A stretch of 64,000 nt of DNA from Buchananella hordeovulneris (GCF_001907235.1 NZ_MQVS01000001.1:248001-312000), one strand, 5' to 3'. Shown: positions 18,811 to 28,680, numbered from the stretch's first letter. The notes: generated by a model not told the origin, from the letters alone. Made by a program: numbers and translations.

Positions 18811-19524
18811 GTGTCCGAGAAAACAATTGTTCGCACTGCCGGGCGGACCAACGTCGCGCTGAAGCGCACGATGGCCGTTACCGGCTTCCTGTTCCTGTTC
18901 TTCCTCGTCTTCCACTGCTACGGGAACATCAAAATGTTCCTGGGTGAGGAAGCCTTCGACGGGTACGCCCACTGGTTGCGCGACCCCCTACCCCACTTCA
19001 TTCCCGCCGGGTGGTTCCTCAACGCCTTCCGGGGCGTGATGCTGCTGGCCCTCATCGTCCACGTCTACGCCGCCGTGAAACTGTGGGCCTGGAACAAGAA
19101 GGCGCGCGGGCGTGACAAGTACGTCGTGAAGAAGGCCATCGCGGCCTCCCCGGCCTCCCGCTACGCCCACTGGACCATGCGGTGGGGCGGGGTCGTCATC
19201 TTCCTGTTCCTCATCGCCCACATCCTGCAGTTCACCACCCTGCACCTGCAGTGGGGAGGCGACTACCTGGCCGAAGGCGTCGGGCCCTACAACCGCATGG
19301 TGCTGGCCTTCAACGTCTGGTGGGTGTGGCTGGTCTACCTGATCGCCATTGCTGCCGTCACCCTGCACGTGTGGCACGGCGTGTGGAGCGCCATGCAGTC
19401 CATGGGCTGGGTGCGTGCTTCCACCCTGGTCGGCACCCGCCTCGTGTCGTCGCTGGCCGCCGCCGCCATTTTCATCGGCTTCATGGCCCCGCCAACCGCC
19501 ATCTTGCTGGGCTTCATTAAGTGA
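18811..19524 (+). CDS. sdhC: Succinate dehydrogenase / fumarate reductase cytochrome b subunit
   Basis: This 237-residue integral membrane subunit has five predicted helices and belongs to the b558 di-heme type, which carries electrons between menaquinone and the FeS subunit. Histidines suited to heme ligation lie in [34 protein letters not shown] and [17 protein letters not shown]. The GTG at 18811 is preceded by a -10 box at the spacing of a leaderless gene. Its stop overlaps the start of sdhA (GTGA), so sdhCAB is one operon; there is no separate sdhD. Confidence 0.93.
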   Translation: MSEKTIVRTAGRTNVALKRTMAVTGFLFLFFLVFHCYGNIKMFLGEEAFDGYAHWLRDPLPHFIPAGWFLNAFRGVMLLALIVHVYAAVKLWAWNKKARGRDKYVVKKAIAASPASRYAHWTMRWGGVVIFLFLIAHILQFTTLHLQWGGDYLAEGVGPYNRMVLAFNVWWVWLVYLIAIAAVTLHVWHGVWSAMQSMGWVRASTLVGTRLVSSLAAAAIFIGFMAPPTAILLGFIK

Positions 19525-21491
19525 GGGACAACGTGAACGACAAACTAATCGACGGCGTCTACCGCGAGGGTGAGCCGATCGCTGACACCAAGTGCCCCAC
19601 GGGCCCGCTGGCCGAACGGTGGGAGAAGCGCAAATTTGGCGCCCGGCTGGTCAACCCCACCAACCGGCGCAAGCTGACCGTCATCATGGTCGGCACCGGG
19701 CTGGCCGGTGGGGCGGCCGCCGCCTCCCTTGGCGAGATGGGCTACAACGTCAAGGCCTTCTTCTATCAGGACTCCGCCCGGCGCGCCCACTCGATCGCCG
19801 CGCAGGGGGGCATCAACGCCGCCAAGAACTACCGCAACGACAACGACTCGGTCTACCGGTTGTTCTACGACACGGTCAAGGGCGGTGACTTCCGCGCGCG
19901 CGAGTCAAACGTCTACCGGCTCGCCGAGGTCTCCGCTGCCATCATCGACCAGTGTGTCGCCCAGGGCGTGCCCTTCGCCCGCGAATACGGCGGTCTGCTC
20001 GACAACCGGTCCTTCGGGGGCGTGCAGGTGGCCCGCACCTTCTACGCGCGCGGCCAGACCGGGCAGCAGCTGCTGATCGGTGCCTACCAGGCCCTGGAAC
20101 GCCAGGTGCAGGCAGGCACGGTGGAGGAGTTCAAGCGCCACGAAATGGTCGACCTCATCATCGTCGACGGCAAGGCGCGCGGTATCGTCGCCCGCGACAT
20201 GGTCACCGGCAAGGTCGAGGCCCACCTGGCCGACGCCGTCGTCCTGGCCACCGGTGGGTATGGCAACGTCTTCTTCCTGTCGACCAACGCCATGGGCTGC
20301 AACGGCACCGCCATCTGGCGGGCGCACCGCAAGGGCGCCTACTTCGGCAACCCGTGCTTCACCCAGATCCACCCCACCTGCATCCCCGTGTCTGGTGACT
20401 ACCAGTCCAAGCTCACCCTCATGAGTGAGTCGCTGCGTAACGACGGGCGCATCTGGGTGCCCAAGCGCGCCGAGGACACCAAGAAGGATCCTCGCGACAT
20501 CCCCGAAGCGGATCGTGACTACTACCTGGAGCGCATCTACCCGGCATTTGGCAACCTGGTGCCGCGTGACATCGCCTCCCGGCAGGCCAAGAACATGTGC
20601 GACGAAGGCCGCGGTGTCGGCCCGTCGGGCTTGGGGGTCTACCTCGACTTTGCCGATGCCATCGAGCGCCTGGGCAAGGACGCCGTCTCGGCCCGCTACG
20701 GCAACCTGTTCGACATGTACCAGCAGATCACGGGCGAGAACCCCTACGAGGTGCCGATGCGCATCTTCCCGGCCGTGCACTACACGATGGGTGGTTTGTG
20801 GGTGGACTACGACCTGCAGTCCACCATCCCGGGCCTGTACGTCACCGGGGAAGCCAACTTCTCCGACCACGGCGCTAACCGGCTGGGAGCCTCGGCCCTC
20901 ATGCAGGGACTTGCCGACGGTTACTTCGTGCTGCCCAACACCATAAACGACTACCTGGCGGATGGGCCGTTCGAGAAGCTCGACGCCTCCCACCCGCAGG
21001 TGGAGGCGGCCCGGGCCGAGGCCGAGGCCCGCTTCAACAAGCTGCTGGCCATCAACGGGTCCCGCTCGGTGGACTCCTTCCACAAAGAGTTGGGTCACAT
21101 CATGTGGGAGTACTGCGGCATGGAACGCACCGAGGAAGGCCTGAAGAAGGCCATCGGGCTCATCCGGGAACTGCGGGCCGAGTTCTGGCGCGACGTGCGC
21201 GTGCCGGGCAAGGGCAACGAGCTGAACCAGTCCCTGGAGAAGGCCGGGCGCGTGGCCGACTTCCTCGAACTCGGAGAACTCATGTGCATCGATGCCCTCC
21301 ACCGGCGCGAATCGTGCGGCGGGCACTTTAGGGCCGAGTCGCGCACCGAGGAAGGCGAGGCCCTGCGCCACGACGACGAGTTCGCCTACGTCGCGGCCTG
21401 GGAGTTCGGGGGCGACGGGCAGCCGCCGATCCTCCACAAGGAAGACCTCGTGTACGAGTACGTCGAGATGAAGCAGCGGAGCTACAAGTGA
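19521..21491 (+). CDS. sdhA: Succinate dehydrogenase / fumarate reductase flavoprotein subunit
   Basis: This 656-residue FAD subunit oxidises succinate or reduces fumarate. The dinucleotide fold is [20 protein letters not shown]. The covalent-FAD histidine lies in [18 protein letters not shown], substrate residues in [20 protein letters not shown], and the C-terminal FAD site in [11 protein letters not shown] and [17 protein letters not shown]. The GTG at 19521 overlaps the sdhC stop; a second in-frame GTG at 19533 is an alternative. Sequence alone does not tell which direction dominates in the cell. Confidence 0.95.
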   Translation: MRDNVNDKLIDGVYREGEPIADTKCPTGPLAERWEKRKFGARLVNPTNRRKLTVIMVGTGLAGGAAAASLGEMGYNVKAFFYQDSARRAHSIAAQGGINAAKNYRNDNDSVYRLFYDTVKGGDFRARESNVYRLAEVSAAIIDQCVAQGVPFAREYGGLLDNRSFGGVQVARTFYARGQTGQQLLIGAYQALERQVQAGTVEEFKRHEMVDLIIVDGKARGIVARDMVTGKVEAHLADAVVLATGGYGNVFFLSTNAMGCNGTAIWRAHRKGAYFGNPCFTQIHPTCIPVSGDYQSKLTLMSESLRNDGRIWVPKRAEDTKKDPRDIPEADRDYYLERIYPAFGNLVPRDIASRQAKNMCDEGRGVGPSGLGVYLDFADAIERLGKDAVSARYGNLFDMYQQITGENPYEVPMRIFPAVHYTMGGLWVDYDLQSTIPGLYVTGEANFSDHGANRLGASALMQGLADGYFVLPNTINDYLADGPFEKLDASHPQVEAARAEAEARFNKLLAINGSRSVDSFHKELGHIMWEYCGMERTEEGLKKAIGLIRELRAEFWRDVRVPGKGNELNQSLEKAGRVADFLELGELMCIDALHRRESCGGHFRAESRTEEGEALRHDDEFAYVAAWEFGGDGQPPILHKEDLVYEYVEMKQRSYK

Positions 21492-22237
21492 ACATTAACC
21501 TTCGAATCTGGCGCCAGAACGGTCCGACCGGTAAGGGCGCGATCCACGAATACCAGCTCAAGGGCATCAGCGACCACATGTCGTTCTTGGAGATGCTCGA
21601 TGTGCTCAACGAGGAACTCTTCGCCAAGGGAGAGGAGCCGATCGCCTTCGACTCCGACTGCCGCGAAGGTATCTGCGGCCAGTGCGGTGTGGTAATCGAC
21701 GGTGTGGCGCACGGTCCGTTGCGCACCACCACCTGCCAGCTGCACATGCGGTCCTTCAAGGACGGCGACACCATCACCATCGAGCCGTGGCGCTCCACCG
21801 GGTTCCCGATCATCAAGGACCTCGTGGTAGACCGCACCGCGTTCGACCGCATCATCCGGGCCGGCGGCTACGTCTCGGTCAACACCGGGGCGGCCCCCGA
21901 CGCGCACGCCATGCCGGTGCCCAAGGCCGACGCCGACCGCTCGTTTGAGGCGGCCGCCTGCATCGGCTGCGGGGCGTGCGTGGCGGCCTGCCCGAACGCC
22001 TCGGCGATGCTGTTCACCGCCGCGAAGATCACGCACCTGGGGCTGCTGCCGCAGGGCAAGCCGGAACGCACCCGGCGCGTGGTGGCGATGCTCAACCAGC
22101 ACGACGAGGAAGGGTTCGGTGCCTGCACCAACATCGGTGAATGCGCCGCCGTGTGCCCCAAGTCGGTGCCGTTGGACACCATCTCGACGCTCAACCGTGA
22201 ACTCGGCCGGGCCCGCTGGGCCGGGGTGAAGGTCTAG
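21488..22237 (+). CDS. sdhB: Succinate dehydrogenase / fumarate reductase iron-sulfur subunit
   Basis: This 249-residue subunit carries electrons from FAD to the quinone site. The plant-type 2Fe-2S site is [17 protein letters not shown] with a later Cys in TTTCQLH. The 4Fe-4S motif is [12 protein letters not shown] and the 3Fe-4S motif is [12 protein letters not shown]. The GTG at 21488 overlaps the sdhA stop by 4 bp. A strong terminator with a T-run follows at 22257-22298. Confidence 0.95.
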   Translation: MNINLRIWRQNGPTGKGAIHEYQLKGISDHMSFLEMLDVLNEELFAKGEEPIAFDSDCREGICGQCGVVIDGVAHGPLRTTTCQLHMRSFKDGDTITIEPWRSTGFPIIKDLVVDRTAFDRIIRAGGYVSVNTGAAPDAHAMPVPKADADRSFEAAACIGCGACVAACPNASAMLFTAAKITHLGLLPQGKPERTRRVVAMLNQHDEEGFGACTNIGECAAVCPKSVPLDTISTLNRELGRARWAGVKV

Positions 22238-22256
22238 CCTGCACTTCTCGGACGCG

Positions 22257-22298
22257 CCGGTGGGGGCGGGAGCTTGGCTCCCGCCCCCACCGGTTTTT
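22257..22298 (+). terminator. Rho-independent terminator after sdhB
   Basis: A perfect 17-bp stem (22257-22273 with 22277-22293) with a TTG loop is followed by five T residues. Confidence 0.88.
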
Positions 22299-22354
22299 GC
22301 GGGCGCGCCGGAATTGAGTCGTTATCACCTCTTCGTGACGAAGACATCCTGATC

Positions 22355-23281
22355 CTAGGAGGGGATGATGTGGCCCGGTGGATGGTAGAAGTCCTCTCGC
22401 CAGGGATCCAGCCCAACCGCCTCCGCATAGGCGCGAAGCATATCGTTGGTGAAACGCTCGTCCTGATGGGGGTGATCGTAACGACTGGTGTCCTCAAATG
22501 GTTGAGGCTCACCGTGGTAATCGAAGGTCCAGGAGCTGACGGGGCACTCGATTGTTTCGACCCGTCGGATGATGCCGCTGGGCGTCTCAGGGCCGAGAGT
22601 GAAGAAGTGTCGTGATCCCTGCTTCCTGTGATGATAGGACCAGGGTGGGATGGATCTGACCGCGTAGCCACGGACTCGAAGACGACGGGCGAGATCTGCG
22701 GCGACGGGAACGACTCCCACTCCTGCGGCGGTGTTGTCGAACAGGGCCGTCCACCCTGGAGCGGCGGTTGCGGTGACCAGAAGACTGGGCTCGCCTGAGA
22801 AGTTGGGTTGTTCCAAGGTGAGGAGCATGTCGCGTAAATCGCCGGTGGGGATGGTGTGGATCCGTCGATTGAACCAGCCCCGCCGGTAGCGGGGGAGGGC
22901 ATGGAGGACCTGCTCGAGGGGCGTGTGCAGGAACCCGACGGTGTAGGTGAGGGGCTCGAGTTCGCCGCCGAGGAGCCGAGGTGGATCCGCGTTGCCGCCG
23001 TGGTCGTCGCGGTTGGGCGGGGGATCAGGCCAGAACGACAACAGGTCTTTAGGAATCTGGAAGAAGAGGCCCAGTTGGATGAGCCTCAACTTATCCTCCG
23101 GCGATGGGGTGACTTCGTACTCATACAACTCCCCAAGCAGCTGCTCCAAGGCTAATCCCCACTCGCCATATTTGAGAAGCTCTAGGATCTCTGAAGTTGT
23201 CCTCGGAGGTAGCAATGTTTCCATTCGAATGGCTAATTCCAGTATCGCCTCGGCGGCCTTAATGTGTTTCTTGAACTCCAT
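22355..23281 (-). CDS. Orphan immunity-like protein: MafI-like N-terminus fused to an unknown domain
   Basis: This 308-residue soluble protein is encoded by DNA of clearly lower GC than its neighbours. Residues of about 25-85 read LLKYGEWGLALEQLLGELY, then EYEVTPSPEDKLRLIQLG, a pattern I associate with MafI-family immunity proteins of polymorphic toxin systems. The remaining 210 or so residues (YTVGFLHTPLEQVLHALP, then GWTALFDNTAAGVG, RSIPPWSYHH and a C-terminal HPHQDERFTNDMLRAYAEA) match nothing I know. It starts at ATG 23281. No intact toxin gene lies next to it; the upstream 650 bp look decayed. The immunity role is inference. Confidence 0.6.
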   Translation of the reverse strand: MEFKKHIKAAEAILELAIRMETLLPPRTTSEILELLKYGEWGLALEQLLGELYEYEVTPSPEDKLRLIQLGLFFQIPKDLLSFWPDPPPNRDDHGGNADPPRLLGGELEPLTYTVGFLHTPLEQVLHALPRYRRGWFNRRIHTIPTGDLRDMLLTLEQPNFSGEPSLLVTATAAPGWTALFDNTAAGVGVVPVAADLARRLRVRGYAVRSIPPWSYHHRKQGSRHFFTLGPETPSGIIRRVETIECPVSSWTFDYHGEPQPFEDTSRYDHPHQDERFTNDMLRAYAEAVGLDPWREDFYHPPGHIIPS

Positions 23282-23936
23282 GACGTTTCGTCATGCCTCG
23301 CTGTCGTGTGGCAGGTCGGCAAAGTAGTCGTCCATGCTCAAATTCCCAAGGACAGTAAGTTTCGTGGCGCAAACTCTGGCCCGGAGGGCTCGAGGTCAGG
23401 TGGCCTAGTCGGGTGGATGGCCATCGTACCCTGCCCACTGTTTCAATTGCAGTCCTCTTGGGGGGCGTTGCGAGTTTCTTGGAGGGGTAGCTGTGCTGGG
23501 GTGCCCGCCACTGGTTAGGTCTTCGTTGCGTAGGTGAGATCTGCGTTGAACCGATGTCGAATCTGCTGCGCCAGGGCTGGGTGTTTTTCCGTTCGGTTCG
23601 AGTCGACGTCCGGTGTCTCGAAGGAATGGGGGTTTGTTGGTTTGTTTCACGGCCTAGCCGATGACTGCTTGGGCGAGTGGGGGTGTCCATTCAAAGGATT
23701 TGTCGATGCTTCAACCCATGTCCGGCGCGCTGTTTTCCTAACTTCTTTTCCGCTGATGGGATAGTCGATGATTGAGCTCGTGAGGGGGAGATCATTGGGC
23801 AGAAGGACATCTCCGAGTGGATGCTTGCGCAGGCAAATAACAGGGTATGAGTCTGGTTGGCCCGCGGGAGGGGGCGGGGGCATGCTGCTCGGGCGCGCCG
23901 GTGGGCGGGGGCGGTGCCGCCGACGGTCGGCAGCGT
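23282..23936. other. Low-GC gene-free stretch, possibly a decayed toxin-module remnant
   Basis: No convincing gene is present in these 655 bp. On the minus strand several short frames with protein-like composition are broken by stops. One ends MDDYFADLPHDSEA and stops just 12 bases before the immunity-like ATG; another gives MAIHPTRPPDLEPSGPEF (23338-23424); a third (23515-23646) contains EKHPALAQQIRHRFNADLTY. They lie in different frames, as expected from frameshift decay, but chance cannot be excluded. Confidence 0.35.
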
Positions 23937-25421
23937 TCAGCCCCGGCCGTCGGCGAGCCCCGCCACGATGGCTTCCACGGTGTGTCGGGCGTCCCCAAAC
24001 AGCATGCGAGTGTTGGGCTGGAAGAACAACGGATTGTGCACCCCGGCGTAGCCGGTGGCGAGCGAGCGTTTGAAGACCACCACCGTGCGGGCCTGCCACA
24101 CCTGCAGCACCGGCATACCGGAGATAGGAGACCCCGGTTCTTGGGCGGCGGGGTTGACGGTGTCGTTGGCCCCGATGACGAGCACGACGTCCACGCTGGC
24201 GAAATCGTCGTTGACCTCGTCCATCTCCAGCACCACGTCGTACGGCACCTTGGCCTCCGCCAGCAACACGTTCATGTGGCCGGGCAGCCGCCCAGCCACC
24301 GGGTGAATGCCGAAGACCACTTCCACCCCGCTCGCGCGCAGGCGAGAAGCCAAAGCCGCCACCGGGTATTGGGCCTGCGCCACGGCCATGCCGTACCCGG
24401 GGGCGATCAGCACCTTGCGGGCAGCGGTAAGCAGCTGGGCGACCTCGCCGGTGTCGATCTCGGCGATGGTGCCATCGGTGGGCTCCGCCGCCCGGGTCGC
24501 CGTCGAATCATCGGTCCCGAAGCCGCCGAGCAGCACGTTGCGGAAGGAGCGATTCATGGCCTGGCACATTAGGTAGGACAGGTAGGTGCCCGACGACCCC
24601 ACCAGCGCTCCCGTGATGATCAGCACCTGCGAATCGACCAGGAAGCCGGTAAAGGCCGAGGCCCACCCTGAGTAGGAGTTCATGATCGAGACCACCACCG
24701 GCATGTCACCGCCGCCGATGGCCAGCACGAGGTGTGCCCCGAAGGCCAAAGCCAGCAGGGTCAGCAGCACTAGGCACAGCCAAGAAGTTGGTGAGCCTGC
24801 GGGGGTGAGAGCGAAGAGGACGGCGAGGCCGAGGGCCGCCAAGAGCGCCCCCAGGTTCAGCCAGTTGCGGCCCGGCAGCAGTACGGGGCGGCCCGGCAGT
24901 TTGCCCGCGAGCTTGAGGCCTGCCACCACCGAGCCGGTGAAGGTCACGGCCCCCACGAAGGTCGACAGCGCCACCTCCCCGAGGTGGAAGCGTCCCAGAG
25001 CCTGGGCGGCGGCGTCGGGGGCCGCGAAGGAGTTGTAACTAATCAGCACGGCCGCCAGTCCCACTAGGCCGTTGAGTACCGCGATGAGCTGGGGCATGCC
25101 GGTCATCACTACGCGCCGGGCCGCCACCGTGCCGATCACGGCCCCCAACGACAGGGCGAGGAAGATGAGCAGGCCGGTGACCACGAGGCCCCGGGCGGGC
25201 CGAGAAGCCAACGTCAGGGCGGTGGCCGCCCCGCCGGCCACCGTCATGCCGATGGCGCCCGCGATGTTGCCGCCCACGGCGGTGCTGTGCTTCGACAGTC
25301 CGGCGCAGGCCAAAATGAACAATGCGGCGGCTGCGAGGTAGGCCAGTGTCTCAAACTGGGTGAGAGCCCCCGGCCGGGCCAGGGCATTTGGGGTGATAAG
25401 TGCGGCAAACGCTACGGTCAT
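23937..25421 (-). CDS. pntB: NAD(P) transhydrogenase subunit beta
   Basis: This 494-residue membrane subunit forms, with PntA, the proton-translocating transhydrogenase that exchanges hydride between NADH and NADP+. The N-terminal two thirds hold about eight to nine hydrophobic helices. The C-terminal domain III binds NADP(H), with VLIAPGYGMAVAQAQYPVA, GIHPVAGRLPGHMNVLLAEA, IGANDTVNPAA and VFKRSLATGYAGVHNPLF. The start at ATG 25421 lies 7 bp after the pntA stop. The longer open frame to 25550 overlaps pntA and is rejected. Confidence 0.94.
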   Translation of the reverse strand: MTVAFAALITPNALARPGALTQFETLAYLAAAALFILACAGLSKHSTAVGGNIAGAIGMTVAGGAATALTLASRPARGLVVTGLLIFLALSLGAVIGTVAARRVVMTGMPQLIAVLNGLVGLAAVLISYNSFAAPDAAAQALGRFHLGEVALSTFVGAVTFTGSVVAGLKLAGKLPGRPVLLPGRNWLNLGALLAALGLAVLFALTPAGSPTSWLCLVLLTLLALAFGAHLVLAIGGGDMPVVVSIMNSYSGWASAFTGFLVDSQVLIITGALVGSSGTYLSYLMCQAMNRSFRNVLLGGFGTDDSTATRAAEPTDGTIAEIDTGEVAQLLTAARKVLIAPGYGMAVAQAQYPVAALASRLRASGVEVVFGIHPVAGRLPGHMNVLLAEAKVPYDVVLEMDEVNDDFASVDVVLVIGANDTVNPAAQEPGSPISGMPVLQVWQARTVVVFKRSLATGYAGVHNPLFFQPNTRMLFGDARHTVEAIVAGLADGRG

Positions 25422-25428
25422 GGTGCGC

Positions 25429-26976
25429 CTAGTCCTTCCGGAACATGGCCAGCATGCGGTGCGTGACCGCGAAGCCGCCGAAAATGTTGACACTGGCCAG
25501 CGTGATCGCCGCAAAGCTGAGCGCCGCGACCGCCGGATGCGGGTGCCCAATTTGGGCGATGCCGCCCACTAGCACGATGCCGGAGATGGCGTTGGTAACG
25601 GACATCAAGGGGGTGTGCAGGGCTGGGGTGACGTTGGAGATGACGTAGAAGCCGAGCGTCACGCTCAGCAGGAGCGTCACGTAGTGCCCGGTCACTTGGG
25701 CCGGGGAGACGAAGATGAGCGCCGCCAGGGCCAGTCCCGCTGCGAACAGTCCGCACAGGCGGCCGCGGCGCGCCCGCGCCTGGCTGGCACGGTCCGGAGC
25801 AGTGCTGTCTGTCGCAGCAGTGGGGGTGGGCGGTCCCGCGGGCGCCGGGGTGGCCGAGACGGTGACTGGGGGCGGCGGCCACAACACCTGGCCACGATCG
25901 GTGACGGTGATACCACGCACGATCTCGTCGGTGAGATCCAGCTGCAGCTGGCCGTCCCGCCCGGGGGTGAGGAGGCGCAGCAGGTTTACTAGGTTGCTGC
26001 CGTACAGGTGGGACGCTTGGGCTGGCAAGCGCGCCGCCAGATCGCGGTAGCCGACGATTTGTACTCCGCCGGGGGTAGTGACCACCTCGTCGGGCACGGT
26101 CAGGGTGCAGTTTCCGCCGTTGGCGGCCGCCAGGTCGACGATTACGGAACCGGGGGCCATGGCCGCCACGGCGGCTTCGTCCAACAGGACGGGGGCGCGG
26201 CGGCCGGGAATGTTGGCGGTGGTGATGACGATGTCGTGCGCGGCGGCCTGGGCGGCGTACAGGGCGGCCGCCGCGGCGGCTTGCTCGTCCGCTAGCGCCC
26301 GGGCGTAGCCGTCGGTGGATTGCGACGTGGCGGTGGGCAACGGCACGAACTTGGCGCCGAGGGACTGGACCTGTTCGGCCACCTCCGGGCGCACGTCGCT
26401 GGCGGAGACCTCCGCCCCCAGAGAACTGGCCGTCCCGATGGCCGCCAGGCCCGCCACCCCGGCACCGATCACATACACCCGGGCGGGCGGTAGCTTGCCG
26501 GCGGCGGTTATCTGGCCGGTGAACACCCGTCCGAAATGGGCAGCCGCCTCTATCACCGCGCGGTAGCCAACAATGTTGGCTTGCGAGGAGAGCACGTCCA
26601 TTGACTGGGCGCGGGAGATCCGCGGTACAGCGTCCACTGCCAAGGCCGTGAGCTCGGCGGCACTTAGCTCTGCTACCAGCTCGGGGTGGCGAGCGGGTGC
26701 CAGACGGGCCAGCAGCGTCGCGCCGGTTCGCATGGATGCCAGCTGGGCGGCGGTGGGGGCGTCCAGGCTGATGACGATGTCAGCAGACCACACGGTGGCG
26801 GCGTCGCCCAGCTCCGCTCCGGCGTCTTGGTAGTGCGCGTCCGGAAAGCTGGCACGTTCCCCGGCTCCGCTCTCCACGGTGACCTCGTAGCCCAGCTGGC
26901 GCAGGGCCTTGACCGATGTGGGGGTGGCAGCCACCAGGGGTTGGTCGGGATGTTCTCGCGGAACTCCAATGCGCAT
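25429..26976 (-). CDS. pntA: NAD(P) transhydrogenase subunit alpha
   Basis: This 515-residue subunit has the NAD(H)-binding domain I (about residues 1-380), starting MRIGVPREHP, with YVIGAGVAGLAAIGTASSLG and AEVSASDVRPEVAEQVQSLG. Four membrane helices follow after a Pro/Thr/Ala-rich linker. It is the undivided alpha form, unlike species with separate PntAA and PntAB. The ATG at 26976 follows a very strong GAAGGAGGCC site. It is the first gene of a pntA-pntB operon. Confidence 0.94.
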   Translation of the reverse strand: MRIGVPREHPDQPLVAATPTSVKALRQLGYEVTVESGAGERASFPDAHYQDAGAELGDAATVWSADIVISLDAPTAAQLASMRTGATLLARLAPARHPELVAELSAAELTALAVDAVPRISRAQSMDVLSSQANIVGYRAVIEAAAHFGRVFTGQITAAGKLPPARVYVIGAGVAGLAAIGTASSLGAEVSASDVRPEVAEQVQSLGAKFVPLPTATSQSTDGYARALADEQAAAAAALYAAQAAAHDIVITTANIPGRRAPVLLDEAAVAAMAPGSVIVDLAAANGGNCTLTVPDEVVTTPGGVQIVGYRDLAARLPAQASHLYGSNLVNLLRLLTPGRDGQLQLDLTDEIVRGITVTDRGQVLWPPPPVTVSATPAPAGPPTPTAATDSTAPDRASQARARRGRLCGLFAAGLALAALIFVSPAQVTGHYVTLLLSVTLGFYVISNVTPALHTPLMSVTNAISGIVLVGGIAQIGHPHPAVAALSFAAITLASVNIFGGFAVTHRMLAMFRKD

Positions 26977-27131
26977 CTGGCCTCCTTCGCGCCGTGACTT
27001 GCTGGCTGAGCAGCTGGCCAAAACATGATTTAGCCCACGTTAGGAGGCGGTGCGGTCGAGGGGAAGGGGCCTATGGCCTGGGTCACAGACGAAAAGGGGC
27101 GGTGCGTCGCACAGGGCGAGTGGGGGCGGGT

Positions 27132-27327
27132 GTCCTTGTGGCACCACCATGTCCTTAGTGCACCATCATGTCCTTAGTGCACCATCATGTCTTTGTGGTG
27201 ACGCTGGTGGGGGGGGGTCGGTGGGTGTCCTTAGTGCACCATCATGTCTTTGTGGCACCACCATGTCCTTGGCGCACCATCATGCCCTTAATTCGGTGTT
27301 TTAAGAGCATGATGGTGCACTAAGGGC
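27132..27327. repeat. Array of 19-bp repeats ending in an inverted copy
   Basis: The unit gtccttagtgcaccatcat recurs head to tail: 27132-27150, 27151-27169 and 27170-27188, a degenerate copy at 27189-27207, a 19-base interruption, then 27227-27245, 27246-27264 and 27265-27283. A last copy is inverted (27309-27327) and can pair with the direct copies. There are no spacers and no cas genes. The array lies between pntA and the alarmone-synthetase gene. Multiple short terminal repeats of a lost insertion sequence are one explanation. Confidence 0.8.
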
Positions 27328-27467
27328 ATGACGGTCAGCCCGGGTCGAGGCGAGTAGCGAGTCAACGGTGGGCCAGCGGGGCTGGGTGAGGCTCCGCAGA
27401 GGCGCTAGCGGAGCTGGTTGTTCTGTTTCCACATTTCCTGTGCGGGCAGGGATGAGGGGGCGACTGT

Positions 27468-28226
27468 GTGAGAGCATGCCTGTATGGGATCGACAAAGGT
27501 GTGCTGGAGCAAGAGCGGGGTGCGCAAGCTGGGGAGCAAATTGCGGAAGCATGCTGCTGGGAGTTAACTGCGGAAGAGTTCGAGGATGTAAAAGAAAGGA
27601 TAGATAAATATCGTAAATCTTTCAATCCTCTCTTGAGTTCAGTGTACGAGCACCTTCATCTTGTGGCTGAAAATATGCCGTTTAGTATTGAAATAACTCG
27701 ACGGCTAAAGCGCATGGAAACGATTGTGGGCAAGTTGGTCGAGAGGGAAACGGGGGCCGATCTGTCGCGCCTGCAGGACATTGCAGGCTGTCGGATGGTG
27801 GTCCTAGGGGGTTTGCCTGAACTGTATCGACTGCGGGAGGAGGTCTGCCGGGCTTGGGATGGGCGGGTGTGGAAGCTGGATGACTATGTGACTAATCCGC
27901 GCCTGAGCGGGTATCGGGCGGTACACGTGATTGTGAAAAGTGCTGATTCTTTCGGATTTGAAAGGCTGGTAGAGATCCAGCTGCGCACCGTCCTCATGCA
28001 TGTGTGGGCAAACCTTGTGGAGCGTGTGACGGAGGTTGCTGGATGTAACTATAAACAGGACGGGGCTGGTGGAGTGTATGAGCACTTCCGTGAACTGTCG
28101 GATATTTCCTGGCGGGCAGAAAATGAGGATGTTGAGCTTGAGATCTTCAGCGATGAGCTCACGCTTGTCATGGGGAGCATGCTCAAGTACGCTGTCCCGG
28201 CAACGCGTCGACAAGGAGGGCGATGA
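27468..28226 (+). CDS. RelA/SpoT-domain small alarmone synthetase, possible toxSAS toxin
   Basis: This 252-residue protein has a single RelA/SpoT nucleotidyltransferase domain and no HD hydrolase, TGS or ACT domain. Synthetase motifs are intact: RRLKRMETIVGKLVER, LQDIAGCRMVV, DDYVTNPRLSGYRAVHVIV and VEIQLRTVLMHVWANLVERV. It should transfer pyrophosphate from ATP to a nucleotide or tRNA end. The first two thirds of the gene are lower in GC than neighbours, suggesting transfer. The GTG at 27468 follows GAGGGGG; an in-frame GTG at 27501 is an alternative. Its stop overlaps the ATG of a small gene, the layout of a toxin-antitoxin pair. A housekeeping small synthetase is the alternative. Confidence 0.8.
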   Translation: MRACLYGIDKGVLEQERGAQAGEQIAEACCWELTAEEFEDVKERIDKYRKSFNPLLSSVYEHLHLVAENMPFSIEITRRLKRMETIVGKLVERETGADLSRLQDIAGCRMVVLGGLPELYRLREEVCRAWDGRVWKLDDYVTNPRLSGYRAVHVIVKSADSFGFERLVEIQLRTVLMHVWANLVERVTEVAGCNYKQDGAGGVYEHFRELSDISWRAENEDVELEIFSDELTLVMGSMLKYAVPATRRQGGR

Positions 28227-28501
28227 TGAGTGTATCGTTGAAGCACTTCCTACTCGTGTACGACCGTGAAACCGACCGCCTGCTGGAGCAGCGGGAATAC
28301 CAAGACGCCACCGAGGCGGCTGAGGCCTACCGTGCCAAGGAACGGGAGTTCGACGGGCAGCCGCATATGGACATCGTCCTGATCGGTGCCCGCGACATTG
28401 AGACGGTTTGGCGGCTGCACTCGGCCTACCGTGACGGAGCAGCAGCCCGACTGCGCAGCCCGGATGTGCTGGAGGTGCTGTTGGAGGGCTTCCAAGTCTG
28501 A
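28226..28501 (+). CDS. Small partner of the alarmone synthetase, possible antitoxin
   Basis: This 91-residue acidic protein starts MSVSLKHFLLVYDRETDRLL and contains a helix rich in Glu and Ala (DATEAAEAYRAKEREF), then HMDIVLIGARDIETVWRLHSAY. I do not recognise a named family. The preferred ATG at 28226 lies 5 bp after AAGGAGGG (28213-28220) and overlaps the stop of the synthetase gene by one base; ATG 28223 is the alternative. Tight coupling to a RelA/SpoT gene suggests a neutralising or regulatory partner, but that is inference from position only. Confidence 0.7.
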   Translation: MSVSLKHFLLVYDRETDRLLEQREYQDATEAAEAYRAKEREFDGQPHMDIVLIGARDIETVWRLHSAYRDGAAARLRSPDVLEVLLEGFQV

Positions 28502-28680
28502 GGAGACGGGTGGGCAGGGGGCATGTCAGCGTGCTCCCCGCCCTTCCTGTCCCGTCGCGCGACCGCGCGGGGGTCTAGGCGCCAGTTTCACCACGCGCTG
28601 GGCTGGGGCCCGTGTGAGGTCCGTGCCACGCGGGCGCGGGGGCGCTAGTGCGGCCCAACGGTTCGCTCCGCGATGAACTG

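Noticed and set aside
23259-23690. 143-codon minus-strand frame upstream of the immunity-like gene
   Set aside because: It runs past the immunity gene's start in another frame, lacks a ribosome-binding site and has unnatural composition; treated as part of a decayed region.
27132-27327. CRISPR array
   Set aside because: Repeats are 19 bp and directly adjacent without unique spacers, one copy is inverted, and no cas genes are present.
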